A stretch of DNA of 38,037 nucleotides. Origin: Bacteroidales bacterium UBA1035. GTDB lineage: Bacteria > Bacteroidota > Bacteroidia > Bacteroidales > Dysgonomonadaceae. Position 1 is the first letter of the stretch. Every line of letters begins with the position of its first letter. The DNA is taken from contig DCEG01000021.1 of the NCBI GenBank assembly GCA_002316835.1, positions 1 to 38,037 on the forward strand. Direction: 5' to 3'. Made by a program: the position numbers and the translations under genes. Positions 15,448 to 24,271 of this stretch are shown here, in pieces. The notes beneath the pieces are model-generated. The model was not told where the DNA came from. It did not search any database and saw nothing but the letters and a program-made list of their open reading frames with translations.

Positions 15448-16803
15448 ATGGATAACAAACAATTAATTAAAGTGTTATCAGACTCAATTGCGGTAACGAG
15501 TAATATCGATAAGGAACTTTTTACTAAAATGGGTGTGAAGCGCGGACTTCGTAACGAAGATCACTCCGGTGTGCTTGCAGGTCTTACCCGTGTGGGCGAC
15601 GTAGTTGGCTACGAACGTCAGGAAGACGGAACCCTGAAACCTATTCCCGGCAAACTGTTTTATCGCGGTATCGATGTGGAAGCGCTGGTACATGGTCTTC
15701 AGGCGGATAACCGTCTCGGATTTGAAGAAACGGCTTACCTGCTTTTATCAGGAAAACTGCCCAATAAAGAAAATCTAGATGCTTTTTCTAAGCTGTTGGC
15801 ACAAACCATGCCGCTTAATCATACGGCAACGATGAATATTTTATCGCTGCAAGGGAAGAACATTATGAATATTCTGGCACGAAGTGTACTCGAACTTTAC
15901 ACGTACGATAAGAATCCGGATGACATTTCTCCCGATAATTTAATCCATCAATCCATCAATCTGATAGCAAAATTCCCGAGCATTGTTGCGCTGGCCTACC
16001 AGGTGTTGCGTCACGCCGATTATGGACGCTCATTGCATGTGCGTCATCCTTTTGAAAACTTTTCGGTTGCCGAAAACTTCCTTTACATGATGAAAGGCCC
16101 CGGAAAATATACCGAACTGGACGTTAAAATCCTTGACCTTGCTCTTATCCTGCACGCCGATCACGGTGGAGGTAACAACTCTACTTTCTCGGTACGCGTT
16201 ACAAGTTCTACCGAAACCGATACATATTCTGCCATTGCAGCCGGTATCGGATCGCTCAAAGGCCCGCTTCACGGTGGTGCCAACGTGAAAGTAAACGGTA
16301 TGCTTGCGGATATGAAAGAAAATATAAAAGACTGGAAAGATGTTGCAGAAATTGATGCTTACCTTACCAAAGTGCTGAAGAAGGAAGCGTACGACAAAAC
16401 AGGGCTTATTTACGGTATCGGACACGCCGTTTATACCATCAGCGACCCGCGTGCAGGACTGCTTAAGGAAATGGCACGCGACCTGGCAAAGGAAAAAGGA
16501 CGCGAGGACGAGTTTGCCTTTATGGAGCTCATAGAAGAGCGTGGGGTAGAGGTATTCCTCGATTTTAAAAAACAGGGTGCCAAACAACGTACGTGTATCA
16601 ACGTGGATTATTATTCTGGTTTTGTGTATGATGCTATCGGACTTCCCGAAGAAGTTTTCACGCCGATTTTTGCCATGGCGCGTATTGTGGGCTGGACAGC
16701 ACACCGCATAGAGGAAATGAATTTCTCCAGCAAGCGAATCATTCGTCCTGCTTACAAAAATGTCCGTCCGTTGCAGGATTTTATCCCGATGAAAGATAGG
16801 TAA
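15448..16803 (+). CDS. gltA: Citrate synthase
   Basis: A 451-residue citrate synthase condensing acetyl-CoA and oxaloacetate. Catalytic landmarks are present: LILHADHGGGNNSTF (His that binds oxaloacetate), GPLHGGANVKV (second catalytic His region), YGIGHAVYTISDPRA (third His) and a later Asp region (EVFLDFKKQG). The N-terminal extension before LAGLTRVGDV and overall length match the variant common in Bacteroidota. It sits 96 bp after the first isocitrate dehydrogenase and 4 bp before the second, consistent with one operon supplying 2-oxoglutarate for glutamate synthesis. Confidence 0.96.
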   Translation: MDNKQLIKVLSDSIAVTSNIDKELFTKMGVKRGLRNEDHSGVLAGLTRVGDVVGYERQEDGTLKPIPGKLFYRGIDVEALVHGLQADNRLGFEETAYLLLSGKLPNKENLDAFSKLLAQTMPLNHTATMNILSLQGKNIMNILARSVLELYTYDKNPDDISPDNLIHQSINLIAKFPSIVALAYQVLRHADYGRSLHVRHPFENFSVAENFLYMMKGPGKYTELDVKILDLALILHADHGGGNNSTFSVRVTSSTETDTYSAIAAGIGSLKGPLHGGANVKVNGMLADMKENIKDWKDVAEIDAYLTKVLKKEAYDKTGLIYGIGHAVYTISDPRAGLLKEMARDLAKEKGREDEFAFMELIEERGVEVFLDFKKQGAKQRTCINVDYYSGFVYDAIGLPEEVFTPIFAMARIVGWTAHRIEEMNFSSKRIIRPAYKNVRPLQDFIPMKDR

Positions 16804-16807
16804 GAAG

Positions 16808-18028
16808 ATGTCGAAAATAAAAGTACAAAATCCCGTTGTTGAGATCGACGGTGATGAAATGACCAAGATAATTTGGTCGTTCATCAAGGAACAATTGATT
16901 TTGCCGTATCTCGATGTAGATATAAAATATTACGATTTGAGCATTCAAAATCGCGATGCTACCAACGACCAGATTACTATCGATGCGGCGGAAGCCATCA
17001 AAAAGTATAACGTGGGCATCAAGTGCGCAACCATCACTCCCGATGAAGCACGGGTAAAGGAATTCGGACTGAAGCACATGTGGAGATCGCCTAACGGGAC
17101 TATTCGAAACATAGTTGGTGGAACAGTTTTCCGCGAGCCGATCATCTGCTCCAACGTTCCCCGTTACGTGCAGGGCTGGACGCAACCGATTATTATCGGG
17201 CGTCACGCTTTTGGAGACCAGTACCGTGCTACCGATAAAGTAATCAAAGGTAAAGGCAAGCTGAAACTGACTTTCACAGCCGAAAACGGCGAGGTGCAGG
17301 AGTGGGAGGTTTACGATTTCAAAGGCGATGGTGTGGCTATGGCGATGTTCAATACCGATGAATCGATTTACGGATTTGCCCGTTCGTCGTTTCAAATGGC
17401 GCTGACCAAAAAATATCCGCTCTATATGTCTACCAAAAATACCATTTTGAAAGCTTATGACGGACGTTTCAAGGATATTTTTCAGAAAGTGTACGAAAAA
17501 GAATTTGAAACCCTGTTCAAGGAAGCCGGAATTGCCTACGAACACCGTTTGATTGACGATATGGTGGCATCGGCCATGAAGTGGAACGGCGGTTTCGTGT
17601 GGGCGTGCAAAAATTACGACGGCGATGTGCAGTCAGACACAGTGGCGCAGGGATTCGGTTCGCTGGGCATGATGTCGTCGGTTCTGGTAACGCCCGACGG
17701 CAAAACGGTGGAAGCCGAAGCGGCACACGGAACGGTAACGCGTCATTATCGTCAGCATCAGCAGGGAAAAGAAACCAGTACAAATCCCATCGCTTCCATT
17801 TTTGCCTGGACGCAAGGTTTGATGCATCGGGGAAAGCTGGACAATAATCACGAACTTATCGATTTTTGCGAAAAACTGGAGCAGGTATGCATCGAAACCG
17901 TTGAAGGCGGAGAAATGACCAAAGACCTGGCGTTGCTGGTTTACGGCGATGATGTGAAAGGGAAATACCTGAACACGCAGGATTTTCTGGCGGCATTGAA
18001 GCGAAATCTCGACAAAAAACTAAGTTAA
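16808..18028 (+). CDS. NADP-dependent isocitrate dehydrogenase, eukaryote-like type
   Basis: A 406-residue enzyme of the IDH1/IDH2-like (type II) branch. Its numbering matches human IDH1 closely: Arg100 (SPNGTIRN), Arg109 (GGTVFRE) and Arg132 (IIIGRHAFGDQYRATD) are the isocitrate-binding arginines. The NADP 2'-phosphate ligands correspond to Arg312 and His313 in HGTVTRHYRQ, so NADP use is well supported. It is the last gene of the operon, 4 bp after citrate synthase, and is followed by a strong terminator. Together with the upstream bacterial-type enzyme it gives two non-homologous-branch isocitrate dehydrogenases with opposite predicted cofactor preference in one transcript. Confidence 0.96.
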   Translation: MSKIKVQNPVVEIDGDEMTKIIWSFIKEQLILPYLDVDIKYYDLSIQNRDATNDQITIDAAEAIKKYNVGIKCATITPDEARVKEFGLKHMWRSPNGTIRNIVGGTVFREPIICSNVPRYVQGWTQPIIIGRHAFGDQYRATDKVIKGKGKLKLTFTAENGEVQEWEVYDFKGDGVAMAMFNTDESIYGFARSSFQMALTKKYPLYMSTKNTILKAYDGRFKDIFQKVYEKEFETLFKEAGIAYEHRLIDDMVASAMKWNGGFVWACKNYDGDVQSDTVAQGFGSLGMMSSVLVTPDGKTVEAEAAHGTVTRHYRQHQQGKETSTNPIASIFAWTQGLMHRGKLDNNHELIDFCEKLEQVCIETVEGGEMTKDLALLVYGDDVKGKYLNTQDFLAALKRNLDKKLS

Positions 18029-18058
18029 CGATATATTTAGTTTTCAGGTTATCAAATA

Positions 18059-18102
18059 AAACGGCTCGCGCGGAATACAATCGCGGAGCCGTTTGCTTTT
18101 TT
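18059..18102. terminator. Bidirectional terminator closing the TCA operon
   Basis: AAACGGCTC (18059-18067) pairs with GAGCCGTTT (18086-18094), extended by a GCG/CGC inner pair and followed by GCTTTTTT. It sits between the convergent isocitrate dehydrogenase and DUF4256 genes, 30 bp past the former. The A-rich left flank lets it act on the minus strand as well. Confidence 0.88.
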
Positions 18103-18118
18103 GTGTCTGTTGGAAAAT

Positions 18119-18679
18119 TTACACCCTGAGTAATCCACGGAAAGCACGCGATGAATAGTACGATTGTGCACCGTTGTAGTATATATAAACCCGATTGTGA
18201 CGTTTGTTGCAAAAATATCCGTCACCCAGTTTTCTGATTTCCGACGGAGTTTTAATCCAGCTGGTAGATTTTAAGTCGAAATCGTCAAGTTTCTGCAATT
18301 CCAGGTATTCTTCTTCGGTAAGTAACTCTATACCCATTTCTTTGGCCATATCCACCGCGTTATTTTCGGGTTTGAACTCTTTTCTCGATTCCAGTCCTTC
18401 GCGATCATAGCAAATGCTGCGGCGGCCTTTGGGGCTTTCGGGCGAGCAATCGCAGAAAATATATTCGCCGCTTTTCGCATCGAAACCGATAACGTCGGGT
18501 TCGCCGCCCGTTCGTTCCATTTCACTGAGTGACCACAATTTATCGGGATTTTTCTCAAGTTTTGCTTGAACATCTTCCCATTGAATGTTTTTGTGGCGCT
18601 GCGGATTATTTTCGAAGCGGGATTGTAATGTGTTGAGAAGTTCGTTGAATTGTTGCTGTGATAATTGATTTTTAGACAT
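18119..18679 (-). CDS. DUF4256 domain protein
   Basis: A 186-residue soluble protein matching the DUF4256 family throughout: WSLSEMERTGGEPDVIGFD, then YIFCDCSPESPKGRRSICYD, and a C-terminal YYNGAQSYYSSRAFRGLLRV. No signal peptide or membrane segment. The function of this family is not known. The pattern of conserved Cys and Tyr does not identify an enzyme class. It starts 17 bp after aguB ends on the same strand, so it is probably the last gene of the agu unit. Confidence 0.8.
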   Translation of the reverse strand: MSKNQLSQQQFNELLNTLQSRFENNPQRHKNIQWEDVQAKLEKNPDKLWSLSEMERTGGEPDVIGFDAKSGEYIFCDCSPESPKGRRSICYDREGLESRKEFKPENNAVDMAKEMGIELLTEEEYLELQKLDDFDLKSTSWIKTPSEIRKLGDGYFCNKRHNRVYIYYNGAQSYYSSRAFRGLLRV

Positions 18680-18696
18680 AAAAATTGATTTTTTAG

Positions 18697-19569
18697 TTAA
18701 TCCCTAAACCTTTTCGTCAATTCACCGTATTCATCGATTCGCCTGTCGCGCAGGAACGGCCACCAGCGGCGAACATTTTCGGTACGTGTTTTATCGATTT
18801 CTATAATTTGGGTGGTTTCGCCTTCCCCGGTCTGATACAGAAATTCTCCCTGCGGCCCGCAAACGAAACTGTTTCCCCAAAACGTAATGCCGTTGGTCTG
18901 TCCCGACTGATCGGGTTCGAATCCTGTTCGGTTTACTGCAATTACCGGAAGTCCGTTTGCCACGGCGTGCCCGCGCTGAACGGTAATCCACGCTTCGCGC
19001 TGGCGGTTTTTTTCGTCGTCGTTATCCGACGATTCGTAGCCGATGGCGGTGGGATAAATCAACATTTCGGCGCCGGCCAGCGCCATCATTCGCGCAGCTT
19101 CGGGATACCACTGGTCCCAGCACACCAAAACGCCCAGTTTGCCAACCGATGTTTCGATGGGGTGAAATCCCAAATCGCCGGGCGTGAAGTAGAATTTCTC
19201 GTAATATGCGGGGTCGTCGGGGATGTGCATTTTGCGGTATTTACCAATCAGCGAACCGTCTTTTTCCAGTACCACGGCGGTATTGTGATACAATCCCGCA
19301 GCGCGTTTCTCGAAAAGCGACAACACAATAACCACGCCCAGTTCTTTGGCCAGTTGGCCAAACAATTCGGTGGATGGGCCTGGAATGGTTTCGGCCTGAT
19401 CGAAAATATCGGGATGCTCCGTCTGGCAAAAATACAATCCGTTGTGTAATTCCTGCAACACAATAAGTTCTGCCCCCTGTGCCGCCAATTCACGGATTTT
19501 GGATTGCAATCGTGAAATATTATCTTGTATATCAGCTGTATTAGCTTGTTGAATAATTCCTATTTTCAT
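18697..19569 (-). CDS. aguB: N-carbamoylputrescine amidase
   Basis: A 290-residue carbon-nitrogen hydrolase (nitrilase superfamily) that would hydrolyse N-carbamoylputrescine to putrescine, CO2 and ammonia. The Glu-Lys-Cys catalytic triad is visible: Glu in VLQELHNGLYF, Lys in GKYRKMHIPDDP and Cys in LGVLVCWDQWYPEAAR. The motif context (ELHNGLYFCQ, HIPDDPAYYEKFYF) is specific for AguB rather than other nitrilases. Start chosen at the ATG at 19569 (MKIGIIQQANT), which begins the first beta strand; an upstream ATG at 19617 would add 16 residues that do not fit the family. aguA lies 108 bp upstream on the same strand, giving the complete agmatine-to-putrescine route. Confidence 0.94.
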   Translation of the reverse strand: MKIGIIQQANTADIQDNISRLQSKIRELAAQGAELIVLQELHNGLYFCQTEHPDIFDQAETIPGPSTELFGQLAKELGVVIVLSLFEKRAAGLYHNTAVVLEKDGSLIGKYRKMHIPDDPAYYEKFYFTPGDLGFHPIETSVGKLGVLVCWDQWYPEAARMMALAGAEMLIYPTAIGYESSDNDDEKNRQREAWITVQRGHAVANGLPVIAVNRTGFEPDQSGQTNGITFWGNSFVCGPQGEFLYQTGEGETTQIIEIDKTRTENVRRWWPFLRDRRIDEYGELTKRFRD

Positions 19570-19677
19570 TTTTTGTGAGATTTTAGAGCCAAGAGTCAAG
19601 AACCATGACAATGACATTGTGGGTTAAAAATACGAAGTTTTTATTAATATCCCAAATCCGAAATCGCTATTCCCAAA

Positions 19678-20700
19678 TTACAGAAATCCTTTTGGCAATT
19701 GCATGGTAACGCAATGCAGCGAACCGTGTTGTTTAATGAGCGGACGGCAATCGATACCGATAATTTCTTGATGGGGAAAAGCTTTTTGCAACTGTTTTTT
19801 CGCTTCTTCGTCTTTCGGCGAATGATAAAAAGGCATAAGCACCGCGCCGTTGATAATCAGAAAATTGGCATAAGTGGCAGGAAGGCGGTAACCATCGTGG
19901 TATACAGCATCTGCCATCGGCAGCGGAATTAACCGATAGAGTTTTCCTTCAGAAGTCTTAAACGATTTGAGTTCGTTTTCCATCAGTTTCAGTTCATCGA
20001 AATGTTCGTCGGTTTCGTCATCGCATTTTACATAAGCAATGGTGCTTTTATCGCAGAATCGGGCAAGAGTATCAATGTGGCTGTCGGTATCATCACCGGC
20101 TAAATAGCCGTGGTTAAGCCACAAAATTCTGTCGACGCCTAACGATGTTTTCAGGGATTCGTCAATTTCAACATGCGTCATCGGCTGATTACGATTGGGA
20201 GCAAGCAGGCATTGTGATGTAGTGAGCAGTGTGCCGTTTCCGTCCGATTCTATCGATCCGCCTTCCAGTATAAAATTGAGTTTGCTATCGTACTGAACTC
20301 CGGGTTTAAACTCTTCCTGTTTGAAAAGATGTTGTGTGATTTGATTATCGTGATTGGCGGCGAATTTTAATCCCCAGCCGTTGAACCCGAAATCAAGTAG
20401 GGTAGGTTTCCCATTTACAAAAACCGATATCGGACCGTGATCGCGCGACCATGTATCGTTACTTTTCTGTTCGGAAATAATAAGATTTTTTTGTTCCTCT
20501 TTTGTGAAGTGTTTAACAACTTCGTCTTCTTCGGGACAGACAACCATTAACTTTTGACGTTTCAAAATCTCTTTTGAAAACGTTACGTAGCACTGTGTTA
20601 CTTCTTCCAGAATATCGAACCAATCGGTATTGGCATGGGGCCAGGTAATTAGCACACCACTTTGCGGATACCATTCAGCGGGGAAAACAACGCGATTCAT
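19678..20700 (-). CDS. aguA: Agmatine deiminase
   Basis: A 340-residue guanidino-group-modifying enzyme converting agmatine to N-carbamoylputrescine and ammonia. Landmarks: RDHGPISVF, FILEGGSIESDGNGTLLTT, LNHGYLAGDDTDSHID with the catalytic His and Asp, and the C-terminal nucleophile Cys in HGSLHCVTMQLPKG. Length is slightly shorter than the common 360-370 but the fold appears complete. It begins 5 bp after the lpxA stop, so it is transcribed with the lipid A genes, and is followed by aguB. Confidence 0.95.
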   Translation of the reverse strand: MNRVVFPAEWYPQSGVLITWPHANTDWFDILEEVTQCYVTFSKEILKRQKLMVVCPEEDEVVKHFTKEEQKNLIISEQKSNDTWSRDHGPISVFVNGKPTLLDFGFNGWGLKFAANHDNQITQHLFKQEEFKPGVQYDSKLNFILEGGSIESDGNGTLLTTSQCLLAPNRNQPMTHVEIDESLKTSLGVDRILWLNHGYLAGDDTDSHIDTLARFCDKSTIAYVKCDDETDEHFDELKLMENELKSFKTSEGKLYRLIPLPMADAVYHDGYRLPATYANFLIINGAVLMPFYHSPKDEEAKKQLQKAFPHQEIIGIDCRPLIKQHGSLHCVTMQLPKGFL

Positions 20701-20705
20701 CAGTT

Positions 20706-21494
20706 TTATCCTTCCATATTTCCGCGTACAATGCCGCGTGAAGAACTTTTGACAAATTCAATAATATGATTTCTTTCAGCAGATTCAGGCAGTTCATTCT
20801 CAATTCTTTCCAGTGCCTGAGTGGTGTTGTAACCGGCCTGATACAGATATCTGTAAACGTCCTGTATCGAATTGATCTTTTCGCCTGAGAAACCCCTGCG
20901 GCGCAATCCCACAAAATTCAGACCAACGTATGTGAGCGGTTCGCGGCCGACCATGGTATAAGGTGGAATATCTTTCGGAACTTTTGAGCCGCCCTGAATT
21001 ATTGTGTGGGCCCCGATCCGTGAAAACTGATGCACAAGCGTGCCGCCGCTGAGAATAGCATAATCATCGATTTCCACTTCGCCGGCAAGTTGTGTTGCAT
21101 TTCCCAGAATGACAAAATCTTTCAATACACAATCGTGCGCCACGTGGCTGTAAGCCATCAGAAGGCAATCATTTCCGACAATAGTATGTCCACGTGATGC
21201 CGTTCCCCTATTCACGGTAACGCATTCGCGGATGGTAGTTCTGTCACCGATAATGGCCAGGGAGTCTTCGCCTTTGAATTTGAGGTCTTGCGGAATGGCA
21301 GAAATAGTGGCGTGCGGAAAAACAGTGCATTTTTCTCCAATTCGAGCTCCTGTTAAGACAGTTGCACTTGTCATAATACGTGATCCGTCGCCAATCTCAA
21401 CATTCTGGTCGATATACGCAAAAGGTTCCACAATAACTTCTTTTCCTAGTTTGGCTTCGGGATGAACAAATGCCAGGGTAGATATATTACTCAT
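20706..21494 (-). CDS. lpxA: Acyl-ACP-UDP-N-acetylglucosamine O-acyltransferase
   Basis: A 262-residue left-handed beta-helix enzyme that performs the first step of lipid A synthesis, 3-O-acylation of UDP-GlcNAc. The hexapeptide repeats run from about residue 10 to 190 (for example VHPEAKLGKEVIVEPFAYID). The catalytic His lies in YSHVAHDC and the conserved GGTLVHQFSRIGAHTIIQGG stretch aligns with the active-site coils. The C-terminal helical domain (ERNHIIEFVKSSSRG) is present. It follows lpxC-fabZ by 18 bp and precedes aguA by 5 bp. Confidence 0.96.
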   Translation of the reverse strand: MSNISTLAFVHPEAKLGKEVIVEPFAYIDQNVEIGDGSRIMTSATVLTGARIGEKCTVFPHATISAIPQDLKFKGEDSLAIIGDRTTIRECVTVNRGTASRGHTIVGNDCLLMAYSHVAHDCVLKDFVILGNATQLAGEVEIDDYAILSGGTLVHQFSRIGAHTIIQGGSKVPKDIPPYTMVGREPLTYVGLNFVGLRRRGFSGEKINSIQDVYRYLYQAGYNTTQALERIENELPESAERNHIIEFVKSSSRGIVRGNMEG

Positions 21495-21512
21495 AAGAAC
21501 TTGAGTGATAGA

Positions 21513-22892
21513 TTATTTATTTTTAATTATTTGGGCGGTAAAATCAGCTTCCGAAACAATTTTGTCGCCTACAAAAGCAAGCCCGCGCATGGTTGCAATC
21601 CCACGACGAACTTCAGACGTCATCTCCACTTTAAAAATAATGGTATCGCCGGGAACTACTTTACTGCGAAACTTCACGTTGTCGATTTTTAGAAAATAAG
21701 TGGAATATCTTTCAGGCTCATCAAGCCCCGAAAGTACCAGCAGACCACCGGTCTGAGCCATCGCTTCTACCTGTAAAACACCGGGCATAACCGGTTCTTC
21801 AGGGAAATGGCCGACAAAATAAGGTTCATCGTTGGTTATATTTTTTACACCAACTATGTACTCATTAGTTTGCTCAATAACCTTATCTACCATCAGGAAC
21901 GGGTAACGGTGCGGCAGCAATTGTTTAACACGGTTGATATCCATCAGCGGTTCGAGATTGGGATCATAAAACGGCACCAGATTTTTATTTTTTATTTCTT
22001 TACGGATCAGTCTTGCCATTTGGTTGTTGATCTTATGTCCGGGCCGCGTAGCAATAATTCTTCCTTTTATTGGTTTGCCTGCCAAAGACATATCGCCGAT
22101 GATGTCGAGAAGTTTATGACGTGCAGGTTCATTGGGAAATGATAGTTTACGACGATTGAGATATCCCAGCTGATTGGCATCTACGCGCGGTACGTTTAAA
22201 GCATCGGCTATCTCATCCAACTCGTTTTGTGGAAGCTTTCGTTCGTAGATAACAATGGCATTGTCCAGATTTCCTCCTTTTATTAATCCTACTTCACGAA
22301 GCTTCTGTAGTTCACGAACGAAGACGAAAGTACGTGCCGGAGCAATTTCTGTACTGAAGTTTTCCAGACATTCGAGTGAAGCATACTGGTTTGGAATGTA
22401 TTGCGATTCGAATTCTATGTTTGAGTTGATGCTAAAGCAATTATCTGGTAAAAGAATAATCTTTGATCCGGTTTCAGGATCGAAAACTTCTATCTTTTTG
22501 CGAACTATAAAAAAGTCCTTATCCTTTTCTTGTTCCACTATTCCCACCTTTTCAATGGCCTGTACGTATTCTATGGAACTTCCGTCTAAAATAGGAAATT
22601 CAGGCGCGTTTACTTCAATGAGACAATTGTCTATTCCCAGGGCGTAAAGCGAGGCAAGTCCGTGCTCAACGGTACTAACGGTGGCATTGTCAATACCCAA
22701 AACGGTTCCTCGTTTTGTGTTGACAACATTTTCGGCAAGCGCTTCAATAATGGGTTGATCTTCCAGATCGACACGTTTTATTTTATATCCAAAATCTACG
22801 GGAGCGGGGTTAAAAGTTATTTCTATCTTATAACCGGTATGAAGTCCTTGACCTTTTAGCGTAAAGCTGTCTTTTAATGTTTTCTGTTTCAC
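21513..22892 (-). CDS. lpxC/fabZ: Bifunctional UDP-3-O-acyl-GlcNAc deacetylase / 3-hydroxyacyl-ACP dehydratase
   Basis: A 459-residue fusion. Residues about 1-300 are LpxC, the Zn2+ deacetylase that commits to lipid A: STVEHGLASLYALGIDNCL gives the first zinc His, PARHKLLDIIGDMSL the second His and Asp, and RPGHKINNQMAR the catalytic base His. Residues about 305-459 are FabZ: LLPHRYPFLMVDKV, then YFVGHFPEEPVMPGVLQVEA with the catalytic His and a downstream Glu. The fusion is characteristic of Bacteroidota and links fatty acid elongation with lipid A supply. A TATATTTG promoter box lies about 37 bp upstream. Confidence 0.97.
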   Translation of the reverse strand: MKQKTLKDSFTLKGQGLHTGYKIEITFNPAPVDFGYKIKRVDLEDQPIIEALAENVVNTKRGTVLGIDNATVSTVEHGLASLYALGIDNCLIEVNAPEFPILDGSSIEYVQAIEKVGIVEQEKDKDFFIVRKKIEVFDPETGSKIILLPDNCFSINSNIEFESQYIPNQYASLECLENFSTEIAPARTFVFVRELQKLREVGLIKGGNLDNAIVIYERKLPQNELDEIADALNVPRVDANQLGYLNRRKLSFPNEPARHKLLDIIGDMSLAGKPIKGRIIATRPGHKINNQMARLIRKEIKNKNLVPFYDPNLEPLMDINRVKQLLPHRYPFLMVDKVIEQTNEYIVGVKNITNDEPYFVGHFPEEPVMPGVLQVEAMAQTGGLLVLSGLDEPERYSTYFLKIDNVKFRSKVVPGDTIIFKVEMTSEVRRGIATMRGLAFVGDKIVSEADFTAQIIKNK

Positions 22893-22928
22893 CTTATTTC
22901 TGAATTAATTTAAATAGAGATAATCTGG

Positions 22929-22936
22929 CAAATATA
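22929..22936 (-). promoter_or_regulatory. Promoter -7 box for lpxC/fabZ-lpxA-aguA
   Basis: The minus strand reads TATATTTG (TAnnTTTG consensus), about 37 bp before the lpxC/fabZ start. It lies in the 111-bp gap after lpxD's gene end side, suggesting lpxC/fabZ can be transcribed separately from lpxD. Confidence 0.5.
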
Positions 22937-23003
22937 CAACCATTTGCCATTAAAAATGCTGATGTAGTGGTTCCTTTAGGTTTTTTTTAGTAAAAACCAC
23001 GGA

Positions 23004-24047
23004 TTATTCTTTGGAAAGTTGCTTTTTGAGCTCGTTAATCTCTTTTTCCAGCGCATTGATTTGACGATACATATCGGGGAGTTTCGGGATAATGATGCTT
23101 GATTTGAAGTAATTTTTGATTGGATAGGCAGGTGATCCCATAACTGCTGAGTTCTCAGCTGTATTACTTATTATACCCGATTGTGCACCGATCTGCGATT
23201 TGCTGCCGATGGTTATGTGTCCGCCAATTCCAACCTGACCCCCAAATACACAACTTTCTCCAATTTTTGTAGATCCTGCAACTCCAACCTGAGCGGCCAT
23301 CACTGTATGCTGACCGATATCGCAGTTGTGCGCAATTTGTATCAAGTTGTCGAGTTTCACTCCTTTTCGGATAATGGTCGAACCCAGCACTGCCCTGTCG
23401 ATGGTGGTGTTGGCCCCTACCTCCACATTCTCCTCCAACACAACGTTTCCGATTTGTTGAATTTTGTGATAGATCCCTTCTTGCTGGCTATAACCAAAAC
23501 CGTCTGCGCCAATAACAACGCCTGAGTGCAGAATACAATTGTCACCTATTACGCAATTGTGGTAAATTTTCACTCCGGCATGAATGGTAACGTTATTTCC
23601 GATCTTTGCATTTTCACCGATATATGCCTGAGGATAAATTTTTACGTTTTCTCCGATCTTTACGTTTTCTCCGATATAGGCAAATGCCCCAACGTAAACA
23701 TTATCGCCAAGCTTTGCTGTTGGAGAAACAAACGACATTTCTTCGATTCCTGTTTTTCTCGGATTTAAACTGTTCACCATATCCAACAAAGTTGCCAGTG
23801 CAGCGTAAGCATCGGGCACTTTTATAAGGGTTGCTGAAATAGGCTTGTCTGCAACGAAATCGTTATTTACCAAAACTATATCGGCTTTGGTTTCGTAAAT
23901 ATATTGAGTATATTTCGGGTTGGAAAGAAAAGCAATGGTTCGTGGTTTTCCCTCTTCAATTTTTGCAAAATTATCAACTTCTATGTCCGGATTTCCTATA
24001 ATCTCTCCTTTTAGAAAGTCAGCAATTTGTTTTGCGGTAAACGTCAT
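23004..24047 (-). CDS. lpxD: UDP-3-O-acylglucosamine N-acyltransferase
   Basis: A 347-residue enzyme performing the third lipid A step, N-acylation of UDP-3-O-acyl-GlcN. The N-terminal uridine-binding domain (about 1-100; KPRTIAFLSNPKY) is followed by a long hexapeptide beta-helix (VSPTAKLGDNVYVGAFAYIG) with the conserved GADGFGYSQ and LIQIAHNCDIGQHTVMAAQVG motif carrying the catalytic His, and a short C-terminal helix (YRQINALEKEINELKKQL) for ACP binding. Complete length. First gene of the lpx group. Confidence 0.96.
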   Translation of the reverse strand: MTFTAKQIADFLKGEIIGNPDIEVDNFAKIEEGKPRTIAFLSNPKYTQYIYETKADIVLVNNDFVADKPISATLIKVPDAYAALATLLDMVNSLNPRKTGIEEMSFVSPTAKLGDNVYVGAFAYIGENVKIGENVKIYPQAYIGENAKIGNNVTIHAGVKIYHNCVIGDNCILHSGVVIGADGFGYSQQEGIYHKIQQIGNVVLEENVEVGANTTIDRAVLGSTIIRKGVKLDNLIQIAHNCDIGQHTVMAAQVGVAGSTKIGESCVFGGQVGIGGHITIGSKSQIGAQSGIISNTAENSAVMGSPAYPIKNYFKSSIIIPKLPDMYRQINALEKEINELKKQLSKE

Positions 24048-24102
24048 TTACTTCTTTTTAGTGAGTTTTAAAGTGCAAATTAACAAATAAAAATTTAACA
24101 GG

Positions 24103-24110
24103 CAAAGTTA
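24103..24110 (-). promoter_or_regulatory. Promoter -7 box for lpxD
   Basis: The minus strand reads TAACTTTG, matching TAnnTTTG, about 56 bp upstream of the lpxD start. No strong -33 element is seen. Confidence 0.5.
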
Positions 24111-24141
24111 AGAGCTCAGAAAATGTTTATAAGGGATAAAT

Positions 24142-24172
24142 TTTGCAGAATAAAAATAAAAAATTACCTTTG
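24142..24172 (+). promoter_or_regulatory. Promoter of the tRNA-Pro gene
   Basis: TTTG (24142-24145) and TACCTTTG (24165-24172) are separated by 19 bp, the canonical -33/-7 arrangement of Bacteroidota. The tRNA starts 12 bp further on. This is one of the best promoter matches in the window. Confidence 0.75.
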
Positions 24173-24184
24173 CACTCACTTTTT

Positions 24185-24260
24185 CGGGATGTAGCTCAGT
24201 CCGGTTTAGAGTACTCGTCTGGGGGGCGAGTGGTCGCTAGTTCGAATCTAGTCATCCCGA
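24185..24260 (+). tRNA. tRNA-Pro (anticodon GGG)
   Basis: A 76-nt cloverleaf: acceptor CGGGATG pairs with CATCCCG (7 bp); D arm GCTC/GAGT; anticodon stem CTCGT/GCGAG with loop CTGGGGG giving anticodon GGG; T arm GCTAG/CTAGT with loop TTCGAAT; discriminator A at 24260. No encoded CCA. Anticodon GGG reads CCC and CCU proline codons. Confidence 0.95.
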
Positions 24261-24271
24261 CTGAAATCAAG

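Noticed and set aside
16030..17545. Long open frames on the minus strand opposite citrate synthase and isocitrate dehydrogenase (16030-16887 and 16781-17545)
   Set aside because: They overlap well-supported enzymes over their whole length, their translations show no recognisable domain, and they are rich in Phe, His and Cys as expected of antisense shadows of biased codons.
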